A stretch of DNA of 6,777 bases from an uncultured Roseburia sp. (GTDB lineage: Bacteria > Bacillota > Clostridia > Lachnospirales > Lachnospiraceae), in the NCBI GenBank assembly GCA_946055175.1, contig CAMGET010000069.1, positions 1 to 6,777 on the forward strand, given 5' to 3'. This document shows, piece by piece, positions 1-5,441 of this stretch; within the stretch, counting starts at the first letter, position 1, and each line of letters begins with the position of its first letter. The position numbers and the translations under genes were made by a program. The notes under the pieces are model-generated. The model did not search any database and had not been told where the DNA came from. It worked only from the letters and a program-made list of their open reading frames with translations.

Positions 1-87
1 CAGGTAGAGGGTTTTTATACTATTCCCGCATCAGCCGGAAAGTTACGATGTCATTATTCAGATTTTAGAAAAAATAAAGGAGAATAA
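1..87 (+). other. possible 3' end of an unidentified upstream gene
   Basis: One plus-strand frame is open from base 1 to a TAA at 85-87, just before the ribosome binding site of the next gene. It would encode 28 residues with no motif I recognise. A second frame, opening after a TAG at 3-5 and ending at 110-112, reads as an amphipathic, lysine-rich stretch, so the true frame is uncertain. I looked for a cobalamin riboswitch B12 box here because the next two genes could concern corrinoid uptake, and saw none. No promoter for the downstream pair is evident, so that pair may be transcribed from further upstream. Confidence 0.25.
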
Positions 88-92
88 AAAGT

Positions 93-545
93 ATGAAAAA
101 GAGACGTAATATGAAATCACTGTCATCCCTACTTTGTATGATGCTGATTGTGGCTATGGCATTATTTACAATTGGATGTAATGGCGGTAGTAATAGTGGA
201 GCAGCATCATCAGAGGGTGAAGCAATATCTGCGAATAGCAACGTATTAGGTGAAGGTCAGACAGAGTTCACTTTTACGGTAGTAGACAAGGATGGAAATG
301 AGACAGAATTTGAAATCCATACAGACAAAGAAACTGTAGGAGAGGCATTATTAGAACTGAATCTGATTGCAGGCGAAGAAAGCGAATATGGTCTTTATGT
401 AAAAACAGTAAACGGTATTACAGCTGACTATAATACAGATGGCGTATATTGGGCATTCTATGTAAATGGTGAATATGCAACATCCGGAGTTGATACAACA
501 CCTGTTACAGCAGGAGACAGTTATTCTTTTAAGGTAGAAAAATAA
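93..545 (+). CDS. DUF4430 (transcobalamin C-terminal-like) lipoprotein
   Basis: This encodes a 150-residue secreted lipoprotein. Residues 1-28 form a lipoprotein signal peptide: a basic start (MKKRRNMK), a hydrophobic core and a lipobox TIGC with Cys29 as the lipidated residue. The Thr at -3 is less usual than Leu. Residues about 30-55 are a Gly/Ser/Asn/Ala-rich linker. Residues about 56-150 match the DUF4430 pattern: a beta-rich start, then VGEALLEL, YGLYVKTVNGI, YWAFYVNGEYA, GVDTTPV and GDSYSF. Known of the family: DUF4430 resembles the C-terminal domain of transcobalamin/intrinsic factor and occurs on cell-surface proteins of Gram-positive bacteria. Inferred: it captures a small ligand outside the membrane for the ECF S component encoded next, with which it overlaps by one base (TAATG). 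The start at 93 is chosen for the AAAGGAG at 77-83; the in-frame ATG at 111 would shorten the basic region. The ligand cannot be read from the sequence. Confidence 0.85.
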   Translation: MKKRRNMKSLSSLLCMMLIVAMALFTIGCNGGSNSGAASSEGEAISANSNVLGEGQTEFTFTVVDKDGNETEFEIHTDKETVGEALLELNLIAGEESEYGLYVKTVNGITADYNTDGVYWAFYVNGEYATSGVDTTPVTAGDSYSFKVEK

Positions 546-1054
546 TGAGGCTTACAGTCAGGGAAACAGCAGTATTTGCAATGTTAGGCGCGGTTATGTA
601 TGCATCCAAGCTCATTATGGAACTTGCACCGAATGTGCATCTGCTTGGGGTATTTACCATTGCTTTTACCGTGGTATATAGAAAAAAAGCATTATATCCA
701 ATCTATACGTATGTAATATTAAATGGAATTTTTAGTGGATTTGCAACGTGGTGGATTCCTTATTTATATATTTGGACCATTTTATGGGGTGTCACGATGC
801 TGCTTCCTATAAATATGCCAAAGAAAATCCGACCGATTGTCTATATGGTTGTGTGTGCATTACATGGGTTCTTGTTTGGAACCTTATATGCACCGGCACA
901 GGCACTGCTGTTTGGCCTTAGTTTTAAAGGCATGATTGCCTGGATTATTGCAGGGCTTCCCTGGGATTTTGTGCATGGTGTCAGTAATTTTTTCTGCGGA
1001 ATATTGATTGTGCCGATTATTTCTGTACTGAGGCGCTTGGAAAACAGGGGATAA
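545..1054 (+). CDS. ECF transporter S component (substrate-binding membrane subunit)
   Basis: This encodes a 169-residue, very hydrophobic protein with about six membrane segments, near residues 5-25, 30-46, 50-68, 72-88, 98-118 and 130-160. Size and topology fit an energy-coupling-factor S component, the membrane protein that binds a vitamin or metal and docks on a shared EcfA/A'/T module. The first helix carries overlapping AxxxA motifs (Ala12, Ala16, Ala20), the pattern S components use to contact EcfT. Conserved-looking polar and aromatic positions include TWWIP (68-72), LWG and GLPWDFVHG. No ATPase or EcfT gene is in the window, so it would use a housekeeping module encoded elsewhere (group II ECF). 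ATG 545-547 overlaps the stop of the lipoprotein gene; AAGG at 531-534 is a modest ribosome binding site, so coupling is likely. The substrate is unknown. The DUF4430 neighbour hints at a corrinoid. The last bases of the gene lie in the hairpin repeat that follows. Confidence 0.8.
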   Translation: MRLTVRETAVFAMLGAVMYASKLIMELAPNVHLLGVFTIAFTVVYRKKALYPIYTYVILNGIFSGFATWWIPYLYIWTILWGVTMLLPINMPKKIRPIVYMVVCALHGFLFGTLYAPAQALLFGLSFKGMIAWIIAGLPWDFVHGVSNFFCGILIVPIISVLRRLENRG

Positions 1055-1109
1055 ATGAGGGACGGTTCTTTTGTCTTGATATTTAAGACAAAAGAACCGT
1101 CCCTCATTT
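1053..1109. repeat. 57-nt perfect hairpin repeat between convergent genes, REP/MITE-like
   Basis: Two exactly complementary 25-nt arms (1053-1077 and 1085-1109) flank a 7-nt loop, GATATTT. Each arm contains the block GGGACGGTTCTTTTGTC or its complement. The hairpin fills the whole space between the two convergent genes: the left arm begins in the TAA stop (1052-1054) of the ECF gene and the right arm ends in the TAA stop of argG (minus strand, 1111-1109). The arms are far longer than a normal terminator stem and are not GC-rich throughout. From memory, GGGACGGTTC-type palindromes are dispersed repeats in many Firmicutes, sometimes linked to IS200/Y1-type (RAYT) transposases. The window has only this copy and no transposase, so the repeat-family call is an inference. 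Confidence 0.7.
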
Positions 1110-1110
1110 T
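1053..1110. terminator. probable bidirectional transcription terminator (same hairpin)
   Basis: A 25-bp perfect stem with a 7-nt loop sits exactly between two convergent genes, the usual place for a shared terminator. The U-tract is poor on both sides: TTTT (1107-1110) after the plus-strand stem, and only TTTAT after the minus-strand stem. Termination efficiency is therefore uncertain, although the stem could also protect both mRNA 3' ends. Confidence 0.5.
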
Positions 1111-2329
1111 ACTGCTGGTTATTTACTTCCTGCATCTTCATTGCACGAACCTTTAGCGGAAGTCCGAATAAGGTAATGAAGCCTTCTGCATCGTGATGAT
1201 CGTATAAATCACCGGTTGTGAAGCTTGCAAGAGATTCACTGTAAAGTGAGTATGGAGAAGTGGTTCCGGCTTTGATGATGTTTCCTTTGTAAAGCTTGAA
1301 TTTAACTTCACCTGTTACATATTCCTGAGTAGAAGTAACAAATGCTTTTACGGCATCACAAAGCGGTGTAAACCATTTTCCTTCATAAACAATCTGAGCA
1401 AGTTTGTTGCCCATATCTTTCTTTACTTCCATCGTAGCACGGTCTAAAACCAATTCTTCTAACTGCTGATGTGCTTCCATAAGAATGGTTCCGCCAGGAG
1501 TCTCATATACACCACGGGATTTCATACCAACGACACGGTTTTCAACGATATCGACAATTCCGATACCATGCTTACCGCCAAGGACATTCAGTTCACGGAT
1601 AATATCTGAAACTTTCATCTGCTTTCCATTTACAGAAGTAGGGATTCCTTTTTCAAAGGTCATGGTTACATATTCCGGTTCATCCGGTGCTTTTTCCGGA
1701 GATACGCCAAGAACCAGTAAGTGATCGTAATTCGGTTCGCAGGCAGGGTCTTCTAATTCCAGACCTTCATGGCTGATATGCCAGAGGTTACGGTCACGGC
1801 TGTAGCTGGAATCAGCAGAGAATGGAAGATGGATACCATGTGCTTTACAGTATTCGATTTCATCTTCACGGGACTGCATCGTCCATTTGTCATCTCTCCA
1901 AGCAGCAATAATCTTTAAATCAGGAGCTAAAGCTTTAATGCCCAATTCAAAACGAATCTGATCGTTCCCTTTTCCGGTAGCACCGTGGCAGATAGCGGTA
2001 GCACCTTCTTTTCTTGCAATTTCCACTAATTTTTTTGCGATACCCGGACGTGCCATAGAAGTACCTAACAGATATTTATTTTCATATACGGCACCGGCTT
2101 GTACACAAGGAACGATATAATCATCGCAAAACTCATCAACGATATCTTCAATATATAATTTAGAAGCGCCTGACAATTTTGCACGTTCTTCCAGTCCGTC
2201 TAATTCTTCGCCCTGTCCGCAGTCGATACAGCAACAGATTACTTCATAATCATAGTTTTCTTTTAACCATGGAATGATGGCTGTGGTATCGAGACCACCT
2301 GAGTATGCTAAAATAACTTTTTCTTTCAT
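1109..2329 (-). CDS. argG: argininosuccinate synthase
   Basis: ArgG condenses citrulline and aspartate, with ATP, to argininosuccinate in the cytoplasm, the penultimate step of arginine synthesis. The 406-residue product has the usual family length of about 400. Visible landmarks are the N-type ATP pyrophosphatase loop AYSGGLDTT (residues 8-16), [17 protein letters not shown] (34-50), [10 protein letters not shown] (86-95), [14 protein letters not shown] (115-128) and [15 protein letters not shown] (175-189). The start is set at the ATG at 2329-2327. It puts the ATP loop at the normal distance from the N terminus and has AAAGGAA (2343-2337) seven bases upstream. A longer reading frame to 2389 would add 20 residues without a ribosome binding site and run through a candidate promoter. 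The gene is divergent from the argC operon and probably shares ArgR control with it. argH, often next to argG, is not here: the gene downstream is the convergent ECF gene. Confidence 0.97.
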   Translation of the reverse strand: MKEKVILAYSGGLDTTAIIPWLKENYDYEVICCCIDCGQGEELDGLEERAKLSGASKLYIEDIVDEFCDDYIVPCVQAGAVYENKYLLGTSMARPGIAKKLVEIARKEGATAICHGATGKGNDQIRFELGIKALAPDLKIIAAWRDDKWTMQSREDEIEYCKAHGIHLPFSADSSYSRDRNLWHISHEGLELEDPACEPNYDHLLVLGVSPEKAPDEPEYVTMTFEKGIPTSVNGKQMKVSDIIRELNVLGGKHGIGIVDIVENRVVGMKSRGVYETPGGTILMEAHQQLEELVLDRATMEVKKDMGNKLAQIVYEGKWFTPLCDAVKAFVTSTQEYVTGEVKFKLYKGNIIKAGTTSPYSLYSESLASFTTGDLYDHHDAEGFITLFGLPLKVRAMKMQEVNNQQ

Positions 2330-2336
2330 AGGTAGG

Positions 2337-2343
2337 TTCCTTT
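2337..2343 (-). promoter_or_regulatory. argG ribosome binding site
   Basis: AAAGGAA on the minus strand lies 7 nt upstream of the ATG at 2329-2327. It decides this start over the longer in-frame ATG at 2389. Confidence 0.8.
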
Positions 2344-2372
2344 CGTTCTTGTTTTTTGAATTTAATAATGAC

Positions 2373-2401
2373 ACTATATACCATATCAATTAGAAATTCA
2401 A
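2373..2401 (-). promoter_or_regulatory. candidate argG promoter, proximal
   Basis: On the minus strand TTGAAT (2401-2396) and TATAGT (2378-2373) are separated by 17 bp, a reasonable sigma-A promoter. Transcription would begin near 2366, about 37 nt before the argG start codon. The strongest ARG box on this side lies immediately upstream of the -35. Confidence 0.5.
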
Positions 2402-2402
2402 G

Positions 2403-2416
2403 TGTAAAATTATACA
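2403..2416. promoter_or_regulatory. candidate ArgR operator (ARG box G1)
   Basis: TGTAAAATTATACA is an imperfect 14-bp palindrome with one arm mismatch. Read on the minus strand as TGTATAATTTTACA, it matches the argC box at 12 of 14 positions. It fits the general TGNATWWWWATNCA pattern of arginine repressor sites closely. Confidence 0.65.
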
Positions 2417-2437
2417 GAATTAGCTCATAAATATACA
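2409..2437 (-). promoter_or_regulatory. candidate argG promoter, distal, inside ARG boxes
   Basis: On the minus strand a perfect TATAAT (2414-2409) lies 17 bp downstream of TGTATA (2437-2432), a weak -35. The TATAAT sits inside an ARG box and the -35 inside the next one, the same layout as the argC promoter. Transcription from here would give a leader of about 70 nt. Confidence 0.4.
2424..2437. promoter_or_regulatory. candidate ArgR operator (ARG box G2, weak)
   Basis: CTCATAAATATACA has one good half-site (TATACA) and one poor one. It is supported mainly by position: its centre is 21 bp from box G1, the spacing at which adjacent ARG boxes bind one ArgR hexamer. Confidence 0.45.
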
Positions 2438-2443
2438 TTTTTA

Positions 2444-2457
2444 TGTATAAAAGTACA
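2444..2457. promoter_or_regulatory. candidate ArgR operator (ARG box G3)
   Basis: TGTATAAAAGTACA matches the palindromic form TGTATAATTATACA at 11 of 14 positions. Its centre is 20 bp from box G2 and 41 bp from G1, so the three sites lie on the same face of the helix. The conspicuous palindrome TATACATTTTTATGTATA (2432-2449) arises where the facing half-sites of G2 and G3 meet. Confidence 0.5.
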
Positions 2458-2572
2458 CATTATAATAAAATGTTATAAAAGTAAAAACATATAGTTATAT
2501 AAGAAGAAAAGCAGTATTATAGTGAACAAGATACGTTTAAAATGAGGAAAAACAAAAAAATGAAAATAGGGC

Positions 2573-2601
2573 TTGCATATCTGAAAAGAGAAATGTATAA
2601 T
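2573..2601 (+). promoter_or_regulatory. argC operon promoter
   Basis: TTGCAT (2573-2578) and a perfect TATAAT (2596-2601) are separated by 17 bp. Transcription would start near 2608, leaving a short leader of about 23 nt that contains only the ribosome binding site. The -10 is embedded in an ARG box. No internal promoter or terminator is evident between argC and argD, so this probably drives the whole operon. Confidence 0.7.
2574..2587. promoter_or_regulatory. weak partner ARG box over the argC -35 (C2)
   Basis: Only the left half (TGCATA) matches well. The call rests on the 20-bp centre spacing to box C1 and on the parallel layout at the argG side. Confidence 0.35.
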
Positions 2602-2607
2602 TATGCA
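2594..2607. promoter_or_regulatory. ArgR operator over the argC -10 (ARG box C1)
   Basis: TGTATAATTATGCA is a 14-bp palindrome with one mismatch and fits the arginine repressor pattern TGNATWWWWATNCA. It covers the TATAAT, so bound repressor would block RNA polymerase directly. A partner half-site TGCATA starts at 2574 over the -35, with box centres 20 bp apart. Confidence 0.7.
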
Positions 2608-2615
2608 AAGACATG

Positions 2616-2623
2616 AAAGGAAG
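2616..2623 (+). promoter_or_regulatory. argC ribosome binding site
   Basis: AAAGGAAG lies 7 nt before the ATG at 2631 and downstream of the alternative in-frame ATG at 2613. It decides the start at 2631. Confidence 0.8.
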
Positions 2624-2630
2624 TATGTGT

Positions 2631-3686
2631 ATGATTAAGGTTGGAATTATTGGAGCTACCGGATACGCAGGAAATGAATTGGTCCGATTGCTTATGGGAC
2701 ATAAAGAAGTGGAGATAAAATGGTTTGGTTCAAAAAGCTATATTGACCAGAACTATGCAGATGTCTATCGGAATATGTTTGAGATTGTTGAGGACAAATG
2801 TCTGGATGATAATATAGAAGAACTGGCAGACCAGGTGGATGTGATATTTACAGCAACACCGCAGGGCTTTTTGGCAGGCGTATTGACCGAAGAGATTTTA
2901 AAGAAAACAAAGGTTATCGATTTGAGCGCTGATTTTCGTATGAAGGATGTCAATGTATATGAAGCGTGGTACAAGATAGAACATAAGAGTCCGCAGTTTT
3001 TAGAAGAAGCTGTTTATGGATTATGTGAAATAAACAGAGCAGACATTAAAAAGGCAAGATTGGTTGCAAACCCGGGATGTTACACGACTTGCTCCATATT
3101 AACAGCGTATCCATTAGTGAAAGAAGGACTGATTGATCCGAATTCGCTGATTATTGATGCAAAATCCGGTACCTCCGGTGCAGGACGAGGGTCGAAGCTA
3201 GCGAATCTGTACTGTGAAGTGAATGAGAATATCAAGGCATATGGTGTAACAAATCACCGACATACACCGGAAATCGAAGAACAACTCGGTTATGCAGCAG
3301 GCGAAAAAATTGTTGTGAATTTTACACCTCACCTGATTCCGATGAATCGGGGGATACTTGCAACAGAGTATGCAACATTACATAAAAAGGCGGATGGTAC
3401 TTACCCGACTTATGAGGAAGTAAAAGCAGTATATGAGAAGTATTATAAAGAAGAAAAATTTGTCCGTGTTTTAGATAAGGATGTTTGCCCGGAAACAAAA
3501 TGGGTAGAGGGCAGCAACTATGTGGATGTGAATTTTAAGATTGATACCCGTACCGGAAGAATCATTATGATGGGAGCATTAGATAATCTGGTAAAGGGGG
3601 CAGCCGGCCAGGCAGTACAGAATATGAATCTGTTATTTGGATTTGACGAGGCAGAGGGACTAAATCTGGTTCCGATGTTCCCATAA
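2631..3686 (+). CDS. argC: N-acetyl-gamma-glutamyl-phosphate reductase
   Basis: ArgC reduces N-acetylglutamyl 5-phosphate to N-acetylglutamate 5-semialdehyde with NADPH, the third step of arginine synthesis. The 351-residue product has normal family length. It opens with the dinucleotide-binding turn GIIGATGYAGNELVRLL (residues 5-21). The catalytic cysteine is Cys150 in VANPGCYTT, KSGTSGAGRG follows at 178-187, and NHRHTPEIEEQL (208-219) supplies the conserved histidine region. The start at 2631 is preferred because it places the Rossmann motif at the usual distance and has AAAGGAAG at 2616-2623. The ATG at 2613 would sit above that ribosome binding site and add six residues (MKGSMC). First gene of the operon; 19 nt separate it from the acetyltransferase gene. 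An ARG box on its -10 predicts repression by arginine. Confidence 0.97.
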   Translation: MIKVGIIGATGYAGNELVRLLMGHKEVEIKWFGSKSYIDQNYADVYRNMFEIVEDKCLDDNIEELADQVDVIFTATPQGFLAGVLTEEILKKTKVIDLSADFRMKDVNVYEAWYKIEHKSPQFLEEAVYGLCEINRADIKKARLVANPGCYTTCSILTAYPLVKEGLIDPNSLIIDAKSGTSGAGRGSKLANLYCEVNENIKAYGVTNHRHTPEIEEQLGYAAGEKIVVNFTPHLIPMNRGILATEYATLHKKADGTYPTYEEVKAVYEKYYKEEKFVRVLDKDVCPETKWVEGSNYVDVNFKIDTRTGRIIMMGALDNLVKGAAGQAVQNMNLLFGFDEAEGLNLVPMFP

Positions 3687-3705
3687 GAGAAAGGCAAAAA
3701 GGGAT

Positions 3706-4167
3706 ATGTTAACAGAAAAGGTTTCCATCCGTGTCATGACGATGGAGGATTATGATAAGGTATATGAATTGTGGATGAGTATTTCAGGTTTTGGAATACG
3801 AAGTATCGATGATTCAAAAGAAGGCGTAGAACGTTTTATCAGACGAAATCCGACCACAAGTATGGTGGCAGTCTGTGGAGAAGAGCTGATTGGAGCAATT
3901 TTATGCGGACATGATGGCCGTAGAGGCTGTCTTTACCACGTTTGCGTAAAAGAAAATTATAGAAAACACGGAATCGGCCAGCAACTTGTAGAAGCCTGTT
4001 TGGATGCACTTAGGGAAGAGCATATCAATAAGGTGAATCTGATTGCATTTAAGAAAAACGAGGTGGGAAATCGTTTTTGGAAAGGTCTCGGATGGGATTA
4101 CAGAGATGATGTCAATTATTATGAATGCGTACTTAACAAAGGAAATATAACGAAATACAATCCATAG
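3706..4167 (+). CDS. GNAT-family N-acetyltransferase in the arginine operon
   Basis: This encodes a 153-residue, single-domain GCN5-related acetyltransferase. The first strand is VSIRVMTMEDYDKVYELW (6-23). The middle strands are SMVAVCGEELIGAILCGHDGRRG (52-74) and LYHVCVKENYR (76-86). The acetyl-CoA pyrophosphate loop is R86-K-H-G-I-G91, followed by the helix QQLVEACLDALRE. NEVGNRFWKGLGW (118-130) is the usual motif B region. The whole resembles the YpeA/RimI branch (COG0456). The substrate is not readable from sequence. Its place between argC and argJ, with gaps of 19 and 21 nt, makes an N-acetylglutamate synthase role plausible, since small GNAT synthases of about 170 residues are known (for example mycobacterial ArgA). 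An unrelated small-molecule or protein acetyltransferase is equally possible. The start has only a modest ribosome binding site (AGAAAGG at 3688-3694, 11 nt away), but later ATGs would remove the first beta strand. Confidence 0.85.
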   Translation: MLTEKVSIRVMTMEDYDKVYELWMSISGFGIRSIDDSKEGVERFIRRNPTTSMVAVCGEELIGAILCGHDGRRGCLYHVCVKENYRKHGIGQQLVEACLDALREEHINKVNLIAFKKNEVGNRFWKGLGWDYRDDVNYYECVLNKGNITKYNP

Positions 4168-4188
4168 GATGGAAAGGAAGAAGAACGT

Positions 4189-5412
4189 ATGAAACAGATT
4201 ACAGGCGGAGTAACCGCAGCAAAGGGCTTTTTTGCAGCTAGTACAGCAGCAGGTATTAAATATAAAGACAGACAGGATATGGCAATGATTTATAGTGAGG
4301 TTCCCTGCGTGGCAGCCGGAACATTTACTACGAACATCGTAAAAGCAGCTCCTGTCAAATGGGATCAGAATGTGGTTTACAATCAGCCATATGCGCAGGC
4401 AGTAGTAGTAAATGCGGGGATTGCAAATGCCTGTACCGGCGAAGAAGGAATGGGCTATTGCAGGGAGACTGCCAAAAAGGTATCGGAATGTTTAAAAGTT
4501 TCAAAAGAACAGGTTCTGGTGGCTTCTACCGGAGTCATTGGCAAGCAACTGCCGATAGAACGTATCTGTGGCGGTATTGATGCCATGGTTTCAAAGTTAA
4601 AGGATGATATTGAAAGCGGGCATCAGGCAGCTCTTGCGATTATGACAACGGATACGCATGAAAAAGAAATCGCAGTAAGCTTTGAATTAGATGGAAAAAC
4701 AGTAACGATTGGCGGTATGTGTAAAGGTTCCGGCATGATTCATCCAAATATGTGTACCATGTTAAGTTTTGTCACAACGGACCTTGCAATTTCGAAGGAA
4801 CTCTTACAGGAGGCATTAAGTGCAGATGTGCAGGACACCTATAATATGATTTCCGTAGATGGAGATACATCCACAAATGATACCTGTCTGTTACTGGCAA
4901 ACGGTTTGGCCGGAAATACGGTAATTACAGAAAAAAATGAGGCTTACCAGACCTTTGTAAAGGCACTTCATTTCGTGAATGAGTATCTTGCAAAACAGAT
5001 GGCAGGAGATGGAGAAGGAGCTACCGCACTTTTTGAAGTAAAGGTAATCGGAGCTAGAACGAAGGAACAGGCAAAGGTATTAAGCAAATCTGTCATTACT
5101 TCCAATTTGACAAAGGCAGCAATTTACGGACATGATGCAAACTGGGGGCGGATTCTTTGCGCTATGGGATATTCAGGTGCAGAGTTTGACCCGGAAAAGG
5201 TAGATTTGTATTTTGAAAGTGCAGCAGGAAAATTACAGATTATTAAAAATGGTGTAGCGCTGGATTATAGTGAAGAAGAAGCAACAAAGATTCTTTCACA
5301 GCCGGAGGTGACAGCCATTGCTGACATCAAAATGGGTGAAGCCAATGCTACGGCATGGGGATGTGATTTGACCTATGACTATATTAAAATTAATGCGGAC
5401 TATAGGTCATAA
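4189..5412 (+). CDS. argJ: glutamate N-acetyltransferase / ornithine acetyltransferase
   Basis: ArgJ transfers the acetyl group of N-acetylornithine to glutamate, giving ornithine and regenerating N-acetylglutamate. Bifunctional members also use acetyl-CoA. The 407-residue precursor has normal length. ArgJ proteins cleave themselves into alpha and beta chains before a catalytic threonine. Here the site lies in KGSGMIHPNMCTML (179-192), predicting cleavage between Cys189 and Thr190; many family members have Ala-Thr instead. Other landmarks are GGVTAAKGF (6-14), NAGIANACTG (75-84), ASTGVIGKQLP (112-122), the YGHDANWGRI region and a C-terminal WGCDLTYDYIKINADYRS. The ribosome binding site GGAAAGGAAG (4171-4180) ends 8 nt before the ATG. 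Whether this enzyme also makes N-acetylglutamate from acetyl-CoA cannot be told from sequence. That bears directly on whether the adjacent acetyltransferase is needed. Confidence 0.97.
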   Translation: MKQITGGVTAAKGFFAASTAAGIKYKDRQDMAMIYSEVPCVAAGTFTTNIVKAAPVKWDQNVVYNQPYAQAVVVNAGIANACTGEEGMGYCRETAKKVSECLKVSKEQVLVASTGVIGKQLPIERICGGIDAMVSKLKDDIESGHQAALAIMTTDTHEKEIAVSFELDGKTVTIGGMCKGSGMIHPNMCTMLSFVTTDLAISKELLQEALSADVQDTYNMISVDGDTSTNDTCLLLANGLAGNTVITEKNEAYQTFVKALHFVNEYLAKQMAGDGEGATALFEVKVIGARTKEQAKVLSKSVITSNLTKAAIYGHDANWGRILCAMGYSGAEFDPEKVDLYFESAAGKLQIIKNGVALDYSEEEATKILSQPEVTAIADIKMGEANATAWGCDLTYDYIKINADYRS

Positions 5413-5430
5413 GACATTAGTAGAATAGAT

Positions 5431-5435
5431 AGGAG
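5431..5435 (+). promoter_or_regulatory. argB ribosome binding site that decides between GTG and ATG
   Basis: AGGAG is 3 nt from a GTG at 5439 and 6 nt from the adjacent in-frame ATG at 5442. The second spacing is more normal, so translation probably starts at 5442. Confidence 0.65.
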
Positions 5436-5441
5436 CAAGTG

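Larger units (their letters stand above)
2330..2630. other. divergent argG-argC control region
   Basis: This 301-bp stretch has no credible gene. It is strikingly AT-rich compared with the flanking coding sequence and holds the promoters, ribosome binding sites and candidate ArgR operators listed separately. Between about 2460 and 2572 I see only A/T-rich sequence with no clear hairpin, T-box or riboswitch. That part may act as an UP element or flexible DNA, but nothing specific supports this. A short frame running from argG into this region lacks any ribosome binding site or recognisable product. Confidence 0.8.

Noticed and set aside
1..92. Cobalamin riboswitch ahead of the DUF4430/ECF pair
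   Set aside because: No B12 box or convincing terminator/sequestering stem is visible in this stretch; it reads more like coding sequence followed by a ribosome binding site.
841..1107. Minus-strand reading frame of 88 codons opposite the ECF gene and running through the hairpin
   Set aside because: It begins inside the hairpin, lies wholly antisense to a convincing membrane protein, and its first residues are just a translation of the repeat.
1485..1724. Plus-strand frame of 79 codons inside argG
   Set aside because: Antisense shadow of a well-conserved gene, with no ribosome binding site and no motif.
2250..2438. Minus-strand frame of 62 codons overlapping the argG start
   Set aside because: It is out of frame with argG, covers the argG promoter and ribosome binding site, and has no recognisable product.
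2432..2449. Perfect palindrome TATACATTTTTATGTATA as an independent operator
   Set aside because: Its half-sites point the opposite way to the ARG boxes. It is better explained as the junction of adjacent boxes G2 and G3.
2460..2572. Small RNA, T-box or attenuator in the AT-rich part of the argG-argC region
   Set aside because: No stable stem, T-box motif or terminator is visible, and the predicted argC start near 2608 lies downstream of it.
4359..4580. Plus-strand frame of 73 codons inside argJ
   Set aside because: Out-of-frame shadow of argJ, whose own translation is intact and conserved here.
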